DNA of 64,000 nt from Gryganskiella cystojenkinii (taxonomy: Eukaryota; Mortierellomycota; Mortierellomycetes; Mortierellales; Mortierellaceae): assembly GCA_015852425.1 (NCBI GenBank), contig JAAAIG010000062.1, positions 16,374 through 80,373 on the forward strand. Direction: 5' to 3'. The position numbers were made by a program, and so were the translations under genes. Within the stretch, counting starts at the first letter, position 1. Every line of letters starts with the position of its first letter. The notes under the pieces were generated by a model, which was not told where the DNA came from, did no database searches, and saw only the letters and a list, made by a program, of their open reading frames with translations. Shown in pieces: positions 45,649 to 58,017 of this stretch.

Positions 45649-48600
45649 ATGTTCGACCTCAGTCCAAAGAATGTCCTCTCTGGCCCCGACACCATGGACC
45701 TTGTCGAGACTCTCCTCAAAAACGCCCACGAGAGTGAAAAGCCTACCACCAAACATGCCTTCTGTAACCATGCCGAGACATACCTTCGGAGCATGAAAAA
45801 GTTTGTCCGACGACCATCGCCCTCAACAAATAGCAGCAGCGGTATCGCCAAGACGGACAGTAACGATGACGATAAAGTGCTTCAACAAAGGATTGCCAGA
45901 GCCTACCGTGACCATGCAAATCTGGTTGCAGATCAGAATCCGAAGTTAGCCCTGGACAGTCAACGACGAGCAGACCTATGGGGGTACGTGAACATCCATA
46001 GAACTGGACACGTATTACGGTTCGTAGTATTATACTATGTTATTTAACCTTTTTTTCTTGTGTGTAATACAATAGACCTGGCGCCACCAAGAATATTGCA
46101 CTTCAAGTCAAAAAGGCAGCCCCTGTTACGATCGTCGCCACAGTCTCGGCCAATATCTTCCCAGTCGATTATCGCCCATTTTCAACAGCGTGGTTATTCC
46201 CAGGGCCAGATGAACGCGTGGAAGACACACCCCAACTGGTATCTTGTCTCGGTCTCTTGAAGCAGGCATCGGTGGACCTACCCGAGGACGCTCTGGATAC
46301 CGTGGCCCGCAAGTGGCTCAGGGCCACAGCCCAGAATTCAGATGAAAAGACACGACTCGAGACCCTTGCAACGGATGTGGTCCGCGCTTTCACTAAAGAC
46401 GAGATCAAGGATGACAAGGCGATCGCCGAGGTTCTCTGCCTAGCCCCCGTTCTAAACAGCTCTGACTTTCGGTTCTTGCTTGATCTCCTTGTTAATAGCC
46501 TGAAAGAGAACACGCACACGCTGCTGGACTTTGGAGCTCTTAGAGGCGTGGCTCAAATGTTGCGGAGCGCCACCCCAGATCATCAACTCTCTTCACAGGA
46601 TCTGATCGACATTTTGGTACCCATCAGCAAGAAATTACAGGATACCCACGAGGGATCTCCGAAGCAAATCTTCGAGCTTACAGTCGCAGTCTCAAGCGTG
46701 CTCGATGCCATGGCCGATGCCAGGGTGACAGGACTGAAACGGGTCGTCTTGCACGAGCCACTCCTGGCTTTCCTGGGTAGTCTTAGGAAAAATGACGATC
46801 CCCACCTCGAATTTTATGCCTCTTATGCATTCCAAGCCCTGTTATGCATCCCAAACGATGAGTCTAGTTGGCAAGCGACCGTAAGGAGAACCACGGCGAT
46901 CGTCAAGGGAGTATCGGGACTGGTCAGTGCAGTCAAGAGTCTGGACTTGACTGCCTTCATGACAGGATTACAAACTATTCAACAGGGGTTCGAAGGTGCC
47001 CAGCAAGTCTGGGAGCTTGGCAAAAGCGCGATCGAGGGTATCAAGGACGTCTTTGAAAGTGAACAAGATGTCGTTGACAGTCTCAAGGAAACTTTTACCC
47101 TCAACCGACGACGTGCCTGGTACTCCGCTCTTCGTGGCGCGGACACCCTGCTCAACGGAGGTGAGCTAACCCAGTTCAAGATCTTGGTCTGTGGAGCGAC
47201 TTGTAGACTTGACGTCGAGTTCCAGTGGGGTATTTGTCAAAGACTCGGAGCCGTTGCCGCAAACCCTCGTTGGGGGATCGAGGTTCGTCAGGGGGCTGTG
47301 AGGTTTTTGGAGGAGATTTACCGCAATGATTCTGTCTGGGAGCTACACAAACCAATCAAGGCCCTCATCCTGGATATTCTGAAGCGCTTGTCTGTTGGAT
47401 CCACTAAGCTACCAGGTACGTATTGGACAAATGTCTATATTCTATTGAGATACATACTTTAGTCCGCGTCAGCTAATCGGTTGTTACGGATGTTTCACTT
47501 TGTCTTTAGATGCGGTGTTATTACTAGATAACCTGGCCGCAGATGAAGAACCCGTCAAGCAGAGCATCTACAGAAGCTGTGTGGCAACAGCACCAAGTCA
47601 GCATTCCCTCTTGCCTGGCCCGCTGGAATTAGCATCCCCATCCTTAATCAGTCGAGTTCAGAAGCGGATGAACGTCGAGAGAGAACTTCGTCAGCTTCAC
47701 AGAAATCGAGTCAAGGAGCGAGACGGTTCTGTTTATATCACGCCAATGGCCAAGTCGAGCTTGCAGCCATCAGACAAAAATCTATTCAGTCTTTCCCTTG
47801 CGGTCGACAAGTTCCTGAAAAGCGAAGACCAAAAAGTTCTTTTGCTTCTTGGCGACTCTGGCGTGGGGAAAACGACCTTCAATCGCGAACTCGATCTCAA
47901 GCTCTGGGAGGCCTACATGAAAGAGCCCAAGACGAACCGGATTCCTCTGTTGATCAGTTTGCCAGCGATTGATCGGCCCGAGAAGGATCTCATCGTCAAA
48001 CACTTGCGCCTTTGTGAGTTCACCGACTCCCAGATCGCGGAGCTGAAAGTGCGCGAGTTTGTCATTATCTGCGATGGGTACGACGAGAGTCAGCAGACTC
48101 ATAATCTTTACAAATCCAACGGGTTCAACGAAGGCTCTGGCTGGAAAGCCCAGATGGTCATCAGTTGCCGTAGTGACCATCTTGGGCAAGACTATCGCGA
48201 CACGTTCCAGCCTGCTCGCCGGAATCCCACGGACCCCGACCCCTTTCTGCAGGCAGTCTTGGTCCCCTTCTCGACGGATCAAGTCGAGAAATACATCACT
48301 GAATATGTGACGATCAAGAAACCTCTTTGGGAGGCTTTAGACTACATTGGGATCTTAAAACAGATTCCAAGTCTACAAGAACTTGTCAAGAACCCTTTCC
48401 TGTTGACCCTGACTTTGGAGGTTTTGCCCCGACTAGCCGATCCGGGCCAAAAGCTGACCACCAGCAAGATCACTCGCGTTCAACTGTACGACGAGTTCGT
48501 GACCCAATGGCTGGAACGCAACAAGAAGAGACTGGGCACCCAAGAGCTAAGCGACCAAGAGAAAGAGGCGTTCGAAAGTTTGTCAGAGGATGGATTTGCT

Positions 48601-51600
48601 CTGCAGGGTCTTACCTTTCTTCGAGACTTGGCGGCGGCAATCTATAACGAACAAGGTGGCAGCCCTGTGGTCGACTACTCCAAGACACAAGATATCGAGA
48701 CCTGGAAAGAGAGGTTCTTTGGCCGCAAGGACCACGAAGTTCGACTCTTGCGCAAGGCCCTTCCCCTAACCCGCAATGGAAGCCGATTTGGCTTTATTCA
48801 TAGGTCTATCCTCGAGTACGGAGTCAGCCGTGCTATCTATGCGCCCTCAAAACAATCTAGTATCAAAATCGAAACGGTCGAGGCTGACACGGGACGCAAG
48901 AGCATGGACTCGATCCTCAGTTTCGAAAGGGAGGGAGAGTTGCGCGCAAAAGTCCCCGAGCAAAGGATCCAAGGTCCAAACCCAGACTCGCCTTTGGTCA
49001 AGAAAAGTTTCGTCAAAATTACCTCTGTCATACAATTCCTGGCAGAACGAGCAGAACAAGAGCAGCCATTCAAAGATGAACTTTTTGCCTATGTCGAGGC
49101 TTCCAAGAGTGAGAGCAAGTGGCGTCTAGCTGCTGCCAATGCCATTACGATCTTGGTCCGAGCCGGTATTCCATTTAATGGCAAAGATCTGACGAGTGTC
49201 CAAATCGCAGGCGCAGATCTGAGCTATGGTCTGTTCGATTCGGCTCAGCTGCAGGGGGCGGATCTGAGAAAAGTCATTCTTCGCAACTCATGGCTGCGTC
49301 AGGCGAATTTGAGCGGCGCCCGGATGCTCGGCGTAGAGTTTGGCGAATGGCCGTATCTGCAACAAGACTGCATGATTTCCAGCAGCGCGTATTCTCCAGA
49401 CTATAAAACTTATGCAGTCGGCCTCGAAAATGGAACAATCAACGTGTATGACACATCGACCTGGGAGAAACCCCTGGTCTTGCAAGGACATACCGACTGG
49501 GTAACAAGTGTGATGTTTTCACCCAGCGGCGATCGGATTGTATCGGGCAGTAAGGACAAGACCATACGGCTGTGGGAGAAACAAACCGGTGCAGCTGGCC
49601 CTATCTTGTGCGACCATACTGACTGTATTACAGGTGTAGCTTATTCCCCGGATGGCCTTCAGATTGCTTCCGCCAGTTATGACAAAACGGTTCGATTGTG
49701 GGATGCAGCAACCGGCGCGGCTGGTCCTATCTTGAGTGACCATACTGACTGGGTGACAAGTGTCGTCTATTCCCCCGACGGCTGTCAAATTGCATCAGGC
49801 AGCAAAGACAAGACCATACGGCTGTGGGAGGCAAAAACTGGCGCAGCCGGCCCTGTCTTGAGCGGCCATACCAGTGAAATTTCAAGCGTGGTTTATTCAC
49901 CCAGCGGGAACCAAATCGCGTCCGGCAGTTTTGACAACTCTGTGCGTTTATGGGACACTCAAAATAGTACTGAGAGTCATGTCTTGAGCCTCCATACCAA
50001 GTCTGTCACCTGTGTAGTCTATTCGCCAAGTGGTCATCAAGTTGCATCAGGCAGTCGTGACAAGACCGTCCGGCTGTGGGATGCAAAAACAGGCGCCGCT
50101 GGACCCGTTTTAAATGGTCATACCAACTGGGTTATCAGTCTGGCGTATTCTCCCAGCGGTCACCAGATCGTGTCCGCCAGTTATGACAAAACCCTGCGAT
50201 TGTGGGAAGTACAGACGGGTTCGGATGGCCCTGTCTTAAGCGGTCATACCGAGCGCGTCAAGAGCGTGGTTTATTCACCCAGTGGCCATCAGATCGTATC
50301 AATTGGCTGGGACAAAACCTTACGGATGTGGGAGACAAAAGCTGGCGCGACTGGCGTTGGTCCGGGTCCTGTCTTGGTCGGTCACACCAAACGAGTTAAA
50401 GACGTGGCGTTTTCACCAAGTGGCCATCAGGTTGTGTCAGGCAGCGACGATAACACTGTCCGATTATGGGAGGCACAAACTGGGTCAGTTGGCCATATTC
50501 TGAGTGGCCATACTTCCCGCATTACATGTTTGGCATATTCATCCAGTGGTCATCAGATCGCGTCAGGCAGCAATGACGTTACTGTGCGACTGTGGGACGC
50601 CGAAACAGGTGCAGCTGGACCTGTCCTGAGCGACCATTCTGATTGGGTTACTTGTTTGGCATATTCGCCCAGCGGTCATCAGATCGCATCAGGAAGCTAT
50701 GACAAGACCGTGCGCCTCTGGGACACACGAACTGGCGCAGCCGGCCCTGTCCTATTGGGGCATACCGCACGGGTTAGAAGTGTTGCTTATTCTCCTACTG
50801 ACCGTCAGGTCGCATCCGGCAGCTGGGACACAACTGTGCGCCTGTGGGATCCAGACACCGGCGTAGCAGGTATAGTCTTAAATGGCCATACTGATGCTGT
50901 TTGGAGAGTGGTTTACTCCCCCGGTGGCGATCAGATTGCATCGGCAAGTTATGACAAGACTGTGCGACTGTGGGAAGCGAAGACTGGCAAAGAGATTCAC
51001 GTCTTGAAAGGCCATACAGGCTGGGTTACCAGTGTGGTGTACTCACCTTGTGGAAGCCAGATCGCGACAGGCTGTGACAACAACACTGTGCGACTCTGGG
51101 AAGTCAGTTCAGGTCATTGTTCTGTGGTTATCAATGAACATATCAATGGACGTACCCATGGGGTTACAAGCGTCGTATATTCACCCAGTGGTGCTCAGAT
51201 CGCGTTTGGCAGTGACGACGGTACCGTGCGAATATGCGAAGTGAGATCCGGTCGAAACTTGTCGGTGGTCAGTGGCTTTCAGGGACCAATCTCAAGCATT
51301 GCCTGGAGCGAGACTCTTGATGGCGTCTTTTTTATCACTGGCTGCCATGATGGCTCTGTACGAATGTGGCGATTCATCGAAGAGGCCGACGACTTTCAGG
51401 TGCGCCTTCATTGGAGCACAAAACAAGACAGCCTTGTACTATCAAATGCCACTATCCAAAAAGTGAAGGGTCTGAGTAGAATCAGTACGCAGTTATTGAA
51501 GCAGCGCGGAGCCATGGGCGATCCTGAACCGCTGATGACAATCCAAGATGCAGGTTCGACAGTGAAAACAATGCAGTCTGCAGTGTCAAAATTCAAGCAG

Positions 51601-51651
51601 CAGCGAACCAACAAGACAAATACCACATTCTTTGCTGCTGTTGCTATTTAA
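45649..51651 (+). CDS. Giant STAND protein: helical N-terminus, NACHT NTPase, pentapeptide repeats and WD40 repeats
   Basis: NOD-like receptor-type signalling protein of 1,938 residues. Three exons: 45649-45983, 46076-47415 and 47510-51651. Residues about 1-112 form a short unrecognised N-terminal region and about 115-620 a helical, ARM-like region. The NACHT P-loop GDSGVGKTTF covers residues 673-682, with a Walker-B-like EFVIICDGYDE and a sensor region FVISCRSDHLG. The downstream FGFIHRSILEYGVSRAI helix is typical of fungal NACHT proteins. Pentapeptide-like repeats (GADLSYG, GADLRKV, QANLSGA) lie near 1120-1160. About 16 WD40 units from about 1185 follow, 13 of them nearly identical 42-residue blocks (GHTDWVTSVVYSPSGxQIASGSxDKTVRLWxAxTGAAGPVL type). 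Such proteins act in fungal non-self recognition and cell death, or as unknown NLRs; the effector domain here is not one I recognise. Confidence 0.92.
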
Positions 51652-51874
51652 CAATGGATCCCAAATAAAAATGTCATATATCAGTTAATATTTCGACATC
51701 ATAGACTGCCTCGTTCCCTTTCGCATGACTAGTTGCGGACGAAATCATAAGAGTGTGGAGAGTAGAGAGGGAGAGACAAATATACATACCATAGTGATTT
51801 CGATAGTGTACAAGGTGTATTTTTAGAGCTTATGTTGTATAAAGGGAAGGTGAAAGGTCTATGGATTTTGAAGA

Positions 51875-51880
<6 letters not shown>

Positions 51881-51904
<24 letters not shown>
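51881..51904. repeat. Dinucleotide microsatellite (AG)12
   Basis: Twelve AG units in the 284-bp space between the convergent STAND and mitochondrial carrier genes. Confidence 0.95.
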
Positions 51905-51905
<1 letters not shown>

Positions 51906-51935
51906 AGGAATAGCGATGCAAGAACTATAAAAAAT

Positions 51936-54057
51936 CTATGAGCGAGACCTTGCTGGAGATATCGAGGTTCCATCTACACGATTGGAAGGCAAAGCCGTCG
52001 AGACCGGGGACGTTGTTGATGATGTTGTGCTATCCGTTGTCGATGTCAAGGGTAGAGGGTCGTCGCCATGACCGGACCAAGTTTTGACCTTATCCATGAC
52101 AGCCTCATAGACCAAGAAATTCAGGGAATGAATCGGCATCGCTCGATAGCAGGTCACGCTCAATCCTCTGTAAAGCCCCCGGACACCCTCTCGACCGACG
52201 ATATCCCTTGCGCAATCCAGCGCGCTCGCGTACCGGGGGCTTGAGGACAGAACCTCCTTCTGGATCACGGACTTGACCAGATCAATCGGAAATACGACCA
52301 ACCATGAAAACACGCCACAGAGTCCTCCTGCAAAGAAATGGACCATAGGCCCTGGTCCCTTGAGTTGTGGTGGTTGACTGACAGAAGAGGGTACCGACAC
52401 AGGATTCCGATGATCGTGGATATGCTCAATAGTCTCAGACATGAGTCGCTTTATCGTTTCATAACTTGAGAAATAAATACCGGTGCCCAACATATCTCTC
52501 GCGACATGCAGGTTCACGCCGCTGTAGAGACCTGTCCAGCCCTTCTTTTGAACAATCGCTTTGGCCGTTTTCCAACTTGACGCTCCGGCTTCCTCCTTGG
52601 GTCCCACACTGATCGATCCATGTGTGAACCTCTCGGCACCGGCTCTGGTTCCTGGTCCTGCGGCCTTCTTTTCCGTAGCTAAACCCTCTCGCAGTAACGC
52701 ATCACCGGTCAAGGATGTGATCTGGGTCTCCTTTCGCGCGTGCATCGCCATCAGTTTTTCGAGTTGTCGTTGAAGTTTGACGAGTTCCAGAGGACTGCTC
52801 ATGATGGCGACCACAGTTCCGGCGACACTTCCAGAGATAAAGGTCAGGCCGATCAGGGATGGGATGGTATGACCCTGCAACGCCTCAGACACGCTCCGGA
52901 TTTTGACTTTTGAACCCTCATAGACTGAGAACGAGATTGACTTTATAATGGACACGGTGATCAGTGGTGGGATCATACCTAAAGTAGCGAGAAAAAAAGA
53001 GTATGTTTTAGTGCATTTGCGTCATAATGTTAACAGGAGTTGTGTTGTTTTTTTCCCTGGAAAATCCATCCAGTCTTTTTTATTTTTTATTTTCCACCTT
53101 TCGTTTTAGAAGGATGATCCTTCTCCAAAGATTCTTCTTACCTCGAAAAAACCCGCCGAGCCGTTCTTCAGCATACGTTTTCCTCACACAGTCCATGATC
53201 GATTTGTACGAATGTGTCTGCATTCTCGTCTTCACAGAATCGAACTACAATATAACAGTGCCAAAAGGGAAAGATGACAAAAAACATAAACGAGTCGTTA
53301 GTGTTTGGTCGTTCTTCTTTGATCGTTTTGAAGCAAAAAAGCTGTGCACTCTGCTGTTGGACAGGATGTTTCCTGGAGAGCAGGTTCAATTCGTCAAAAA
53401 AAAAGAGTCGACAGATCGGATCCCATGTTGAACAGTAATAGCTTCATCTGGATCCACTATCCTAGCAAACCTCCCCCCACAATCTGACTTTCTTCTCTTT
53501 GCCTTGATGGGTGTTCCTTGGAATCAATCTTCCCTCCGATTCTGCTCTTCGCAAAGTACATTTTTTTTCTTCACCGTGTTCCGTGCTTCCCTGTCCATTT
53601 TTATGTCCTTTGTGTCCTGATCAGATCAGAGTTTTCAAAAGTATTACCGGAAAGCCAGAGAGCACACTACAGACGGCTGCACTCGAAGCCGCCAGCACGG
53701 TCCTGTTCTCTATGAGGGCGGGTTTACCAGTTGAAGTCAACCTGTGTCAGCTTTCCTATCCTTTTTGGATACTGATCCAAGAAGTGATAATAGCCCAGCG
53801 CGAAAGCAACACAGCGTCTTGCGTCCAAGAAAACCCTTACTCCATGCCCAATCCTGCACTAATGCATAGTTGTGTGGTGTGATCGCGAAAAGATGTGAGA
53901 CTGATGAGGATCCGGTTGTTGTCGTCGTCGTCGCTGTAGGTCTGGATGCATCCGGGAAACTTGTTGAAGTTGTCTGCGGAGATGACAACGACAGAGGAGA
54001 CTTTGAATCGTGGAAAGGGTTTGTGGATGTCGTTGTTGTTGTCGGTGATGAGGGCAT
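51936..54057 (-). CDS. Mitochondrial carrier family protein
   Basis: Six-helix solute carrier of the inner mitochondrial membrane. Four exons: 54057-53841, 53709-53648, 53244-53142 and 52978-51936, giving 474 residues with consistent phases. Three tandem carrier modules show the signature P-x-[DE]-x-x-[KR]: PFDSVK, PLELVK and PIDLVK, each followed by the matrix-helix G-x-x-G-L/F-Y-x-G type motif (RLGGFFRGMIPP, GWTGLYSGVN, GVRGLYRGLS). There is a Thr/Ser-rich N-terminal extension of about 70 residues and a long matrix loop in module 2 (about residues 190-245), which make it larger than the usual 300. The first intron falls just before NRTVLAASSAAV. Resemblance to ornithine/acylcarnitine-type carriers is suspected only; the substrate is unknown. 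Confidence 0.87.
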
Positions 54058-54694
54058 GGTGGATTCAAGAGGGAGAAAAAAAAAAAGAATGGACGCAAAG
54101 CAATGGTATTTTTGTGCCTCGCTCCTTGCAGGACTTTGTTTGAGACGAAGGGTATGTGGTTTTTTGGGCCGCGTCGACAGGTCTAGTCTTGTCCTGGCTC
54201 GCGTTGTATTCAAGTTCGTGTCTGATCGTCAAAGTGCCGGGATCTGTTCAAATGGGTTCGAGGAGGAATGTCGAATGCAGTGGAGAAAGAAAGGAAGAAG
54301 GAGAGAGGGAGAGGGAACAAAATAGAGCACCCGTGTCTACGAGAGATAAAGAATGATGTCTCAGAAAAAAAAAGAGTCTACAATCAGAAGACCGTTGCAC
54401 GGGGTGTTCACTCTGTCGGAGTCCCTTCCATGAGCCCTTTTCGACAAAAAGATTAGATCGAAATCTGACGCACTGGGGTCCGCCATTGCCACTGCAGCCC
54501 CATTTTTCATCAGCCTTTTAATATCGTTCCTCTTCGTTTTGCGTGACACAGACCCTTGACACAGTCAAAAAAATTCATGATTCGTGGCGTTCACAGTCGG
54601 TGAAAAAAAAAAAAAAGAAACGGACAAAGCACAGCATTCAACTTTTCAGTTTGGTCGAAGAAACTCGAGACCAGCAAATTTTATTTTGTTTTCA
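54058..54694. other. Intergenic upstream of the carrier, 3' flank of AP-3 beta
   Basis: 637 bp with A runs (54076-54086 and 54604-54614) and no supported gene. It serves as promoter of the carrier gene. Confidence 0.45.
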
Positions 54695-57600
54695 TCAGCG
54701 TCTTCCATTAGAAGGGGTCGATCTTGAGGGTAAGATAGCCTCTTCTTCTGACGACGACGCTTCCTCACTCTCTTCCTCCTCATCATCGTCATCAGCCTCT
54801 GACTCCTCCTCATCCGAGCCTTCCTCTCCTTCCTCGCTATCTTCTTCTTCATCAGAGTCCTCTTCTTCATCACTGTCATCCTCCTCAGATGAGTCTGTCT
54901 CTTCCTCAGACGACTCCAGGAACTTGTCGAGTGATTGAGCACCCTTGTAGGCGCCAGCTTGGCCATCGTACGTACGTGATCCTGACGTGTTACTGCTGTT
55001 GCTGTTGTGGTTTTGCTGCCGGCTCTGAGCGTATGCAGAGTCACTTCCGAAACCGGTGCGATCATTCATGTAACCCGGTGCCTCCATGGTCGCAGCCATT
55101 CGACGCACAGATGGATCAGGTTGCGTCGTGGGCCAATCTGGCAATGGTTCATATCCAGCAACCGCCCTGTTCAAGACCAAAGACATGGATCCGACCTTGT
55201 ATTGTTCGCGGCCTATCGTTGACACAAATAGAAAGAGATGTTATGCATTGGTTACGATGGAAGGGGGAAAAAAAGGAAGGGACTAAAAAGAAAAGTCGAT
55301 CAATGCCAGCAAATCATCTTTACCATGCGACGGATTTTCTTGAATGGGAGCCTCCTTCTCGCTCAGCAAGATCTTGCGCACATGCTCCGAGAGGTTTAAT
55401 TCCTTATCACTGTATTCGAAACCATCATGCAGACTCGCGTTGGCTTCCTGAGACTCCGCTTCATGGCTGTGATCAATGCCATTTTCCTGCTCAGAGCTAT
55501 CAAGCTCAACATTCTCCTGGCCGGCTTTCTGTTGCCCATAGACGAGACCCTTGAGGAATCGAGCTCGGTCACGGACATTGTAGCTGAGATCGTAGCGGGC
55601 CATGTTGAGGACATATTGGAACAAGAGGTTGATTGTCTTGGAGGAGGCACCCTCTTGCGCCACCAATTTGCCGCCAAGAGTCAAAATCTGAAGCTTGCTG
55701 CTTTCGCTCTAAAATCAGTCAATTTACAAGGAGCGGTGATAATTAGAAGGGATTTCAAGACGGGAATACAAAAAAAAAAAAAAAAAAATATTAATCAACA
55801 CTTAACATACCTCTGAGCAAAAAGACTTTGCTGCCTTACGAAGCACATCAGGCGCAACCAAAGGCAACTGACTGCAGAACTGTCCCACAAGCCAAAAGAC
55901 GTTTGCTCTGGCTAACGGTTCCGTGATCTCGTCCAGAGCCTTGGTCAACTGTGCGATCATGACCACAGCATCCTGAGGACGTTGCTGCAACAGTCGACGG
56001 ATTGCCACCACGGATTCAGCGACCACTGGTTCTGATTTGCTGTAAGACAGCTGAAGAAGGCCTCCAAGGCAGCTCTCTGCCATCTCAGGTATATTGGATG
56101 CACATCGACCGATCGCCTGGATCGCCTGGGTCACAAATTCCTTGTTCGAGGACTTGACATACTCCTGCAACTCTCGCAAGACAAAAGTGATGTTGCCCTC
56201 GGTTGCGATCAAGGTCAAGATCTCCAGCTTCAGGTTCCGGATAAAGACAGGGTCGGTCGAGCGAACAAAGAAGTGCTGGTAAAATGGATCAAAGATGTAA
56301 GGCCTTTGACTTGCGATCGCGACAATGTTACTCAAGACCACGTATTGGACCTCCCTGTGTGTCCTCAAAAGACGAACAAGGGGTCGTCCAATCTTGTATG
56401 CATCCTCTGGTGGTGCCAAATGATTATACAACTTGGCAACTGAGAGTACCACCTATTTTATATCGATAAAAACAAATAGAATGTCAATATATACAGAGAG
56501 TACAGATTATACTTTCAAAAATCAATAATAATCCAATACAAACCTGACTGTTACGGCTCTGAAGCAAAGGGAGGGCACATTTGAGAAGGAAAGCCAGATC
56601 AGGGTCCACAGAGTGGTTGTCGTCATCCGAAGAGTCTTCACTGTCAGACGAGTGATGCGAGATGTCCGAGTCGTCATCCGAATAGAAAGATTTCGCCACA
56701 GGCTTTGTCTTTTTCACCAGGCGAACAGTGGTTGGTGCAGCAGATCTTCCAGTTGGGTTGAGGAATTGAGTTCTATGGTATGCAATCCTTATTAGTGCCT
56801 GAACGCAAAAGTTTTTGGCGTCATCCAGTGGCCTTCCTTTCAAAGAGGCTTACCTTGAGTACCGCAACAAAAGATCCAGAGCGGTAATTTGACCCCACTC
56901 GTCCATATCAACGAGCATCCTGCAAAGTTTCCGGAACTGCGGGTGGATCATGTCCAAACGATCTGGGCATACCTGATTGAACGCCATAAGGACACTGCCA
57001 ATCGTAAAAGTTGAGTTGTCGCCCAGCATAGTGGTGATGATATCGAGCAACGCGTCCTTCTGAGCGGAATCCAATCTACAGCGAGATGAAAGATGAGGTG
57101 ATGATTGTCAGAGTCTATAATTTCATAGCGTTTCGACACCGTAGACCAGCTACTACTTAACTTACTGATAGCATTTTGGAATTGCGTGGGCGGCAATCTT
57201 CCTGACATAGGGCGACAAATCCGTGACGCACTTCTTGATGCCGAGAATGACAATGGGACTGATCACAGGCACACGGATGCCCGACATAACGCGCAAGGCC
57301 ATGGCGCGAATAAGCTGGTTCTTATCACTGAGATCCTTCTGAAAAGTGTTGATTGACAAAAGCGCTAAATCCTGTTCCTGCTCTGCGTATCGAAGGATGT
57401 AGATGTAGACGAGTTTGCGGACTTCAAGACTGGTGGAAGCGACATTCTTGACGACATCGGGAAAGAACTCGGACACATCCCTGCCCTTGGAGATCATCTA
57501 TTTTGTGCGTCCAACGGAAAAAAAAAAGTCAGGAAAAAGGCGTCATCATTTGTGTCCTTGGTAGGAGCAATCGGAGGAACAGTGATTTTCTGTCGACTAC

Positions 57601-58017
57601 GAGAGCGCCACGTTCCAACGGTTTTCTCGATGTTTTGTTATCCTTCACAATAGACAGTTATTTGGCATACCGCAATAAGGCGCTTCAGTCCGTCAAGCTT
57701 CTCCTTTTCGTATTTTGAATCCAGGTTCTGGCGGATTTCCCTATGTAAGAGAGGTCAAAGGAAGATGCCAAGGATGAGCTGTCAAGTCCAGAGGAGTGAA
57801 ATGAGGCTTTAGCCTCGGAGCCCAGTCCCGCGTAGAAGCATGATGAAGATTCCAAGTACCTCATCTTGTCTTCGTTCGTGTCAAGAAAGTGGGCCTGGTT
57901 CTCGAAACGGAACTCGCGAGTGTTCTCTGCGATGCCATCCTGGACCTTTTTCGACAGCTTGACAGCGTTGGAAGTCAGAGATGTCAAGGACTTGAGGTAC
58001 GCGTCCATGTTGTACAT
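54695..58017 (-). CDS. APL6: AP-3 complex subunit beta (Apl6-like)
   Basis: Large beta adaptin of AP-3, which sorts cargo from Golgi/endosomes to the vacuole. Eight exons: 58017-57860, 57740-57671, 57497-57166, 57075-56854, 56772-56544, 56452-55811, 55708-55324 and 55212-54695, giving 851 residues with all phases consistent. HEAT-repeat trunk strings shared across the family include [72 protein letters not shown] and [13 protein letters not shown]. An acidic Ser/Asp linker interrupts the trunk (about 290-330). The protein ends in a Glu/Asp/Ser-rich hinge with no ear domain. The start ATG at 58017 ([10 protein letters not shown]) is chosen by homology; an extra 5' exon is possible because a good AAAG acceptor lies just upstream. 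Confidence 0.92.

Noticed and set aside
54646..55065. Basic Arg/Lys-rich frame antiparallel or shifted within the AP-3 beta hinge
   Set aside because: It is the frame-shifted shadow of the Glu/Ser repeat coding sequence.
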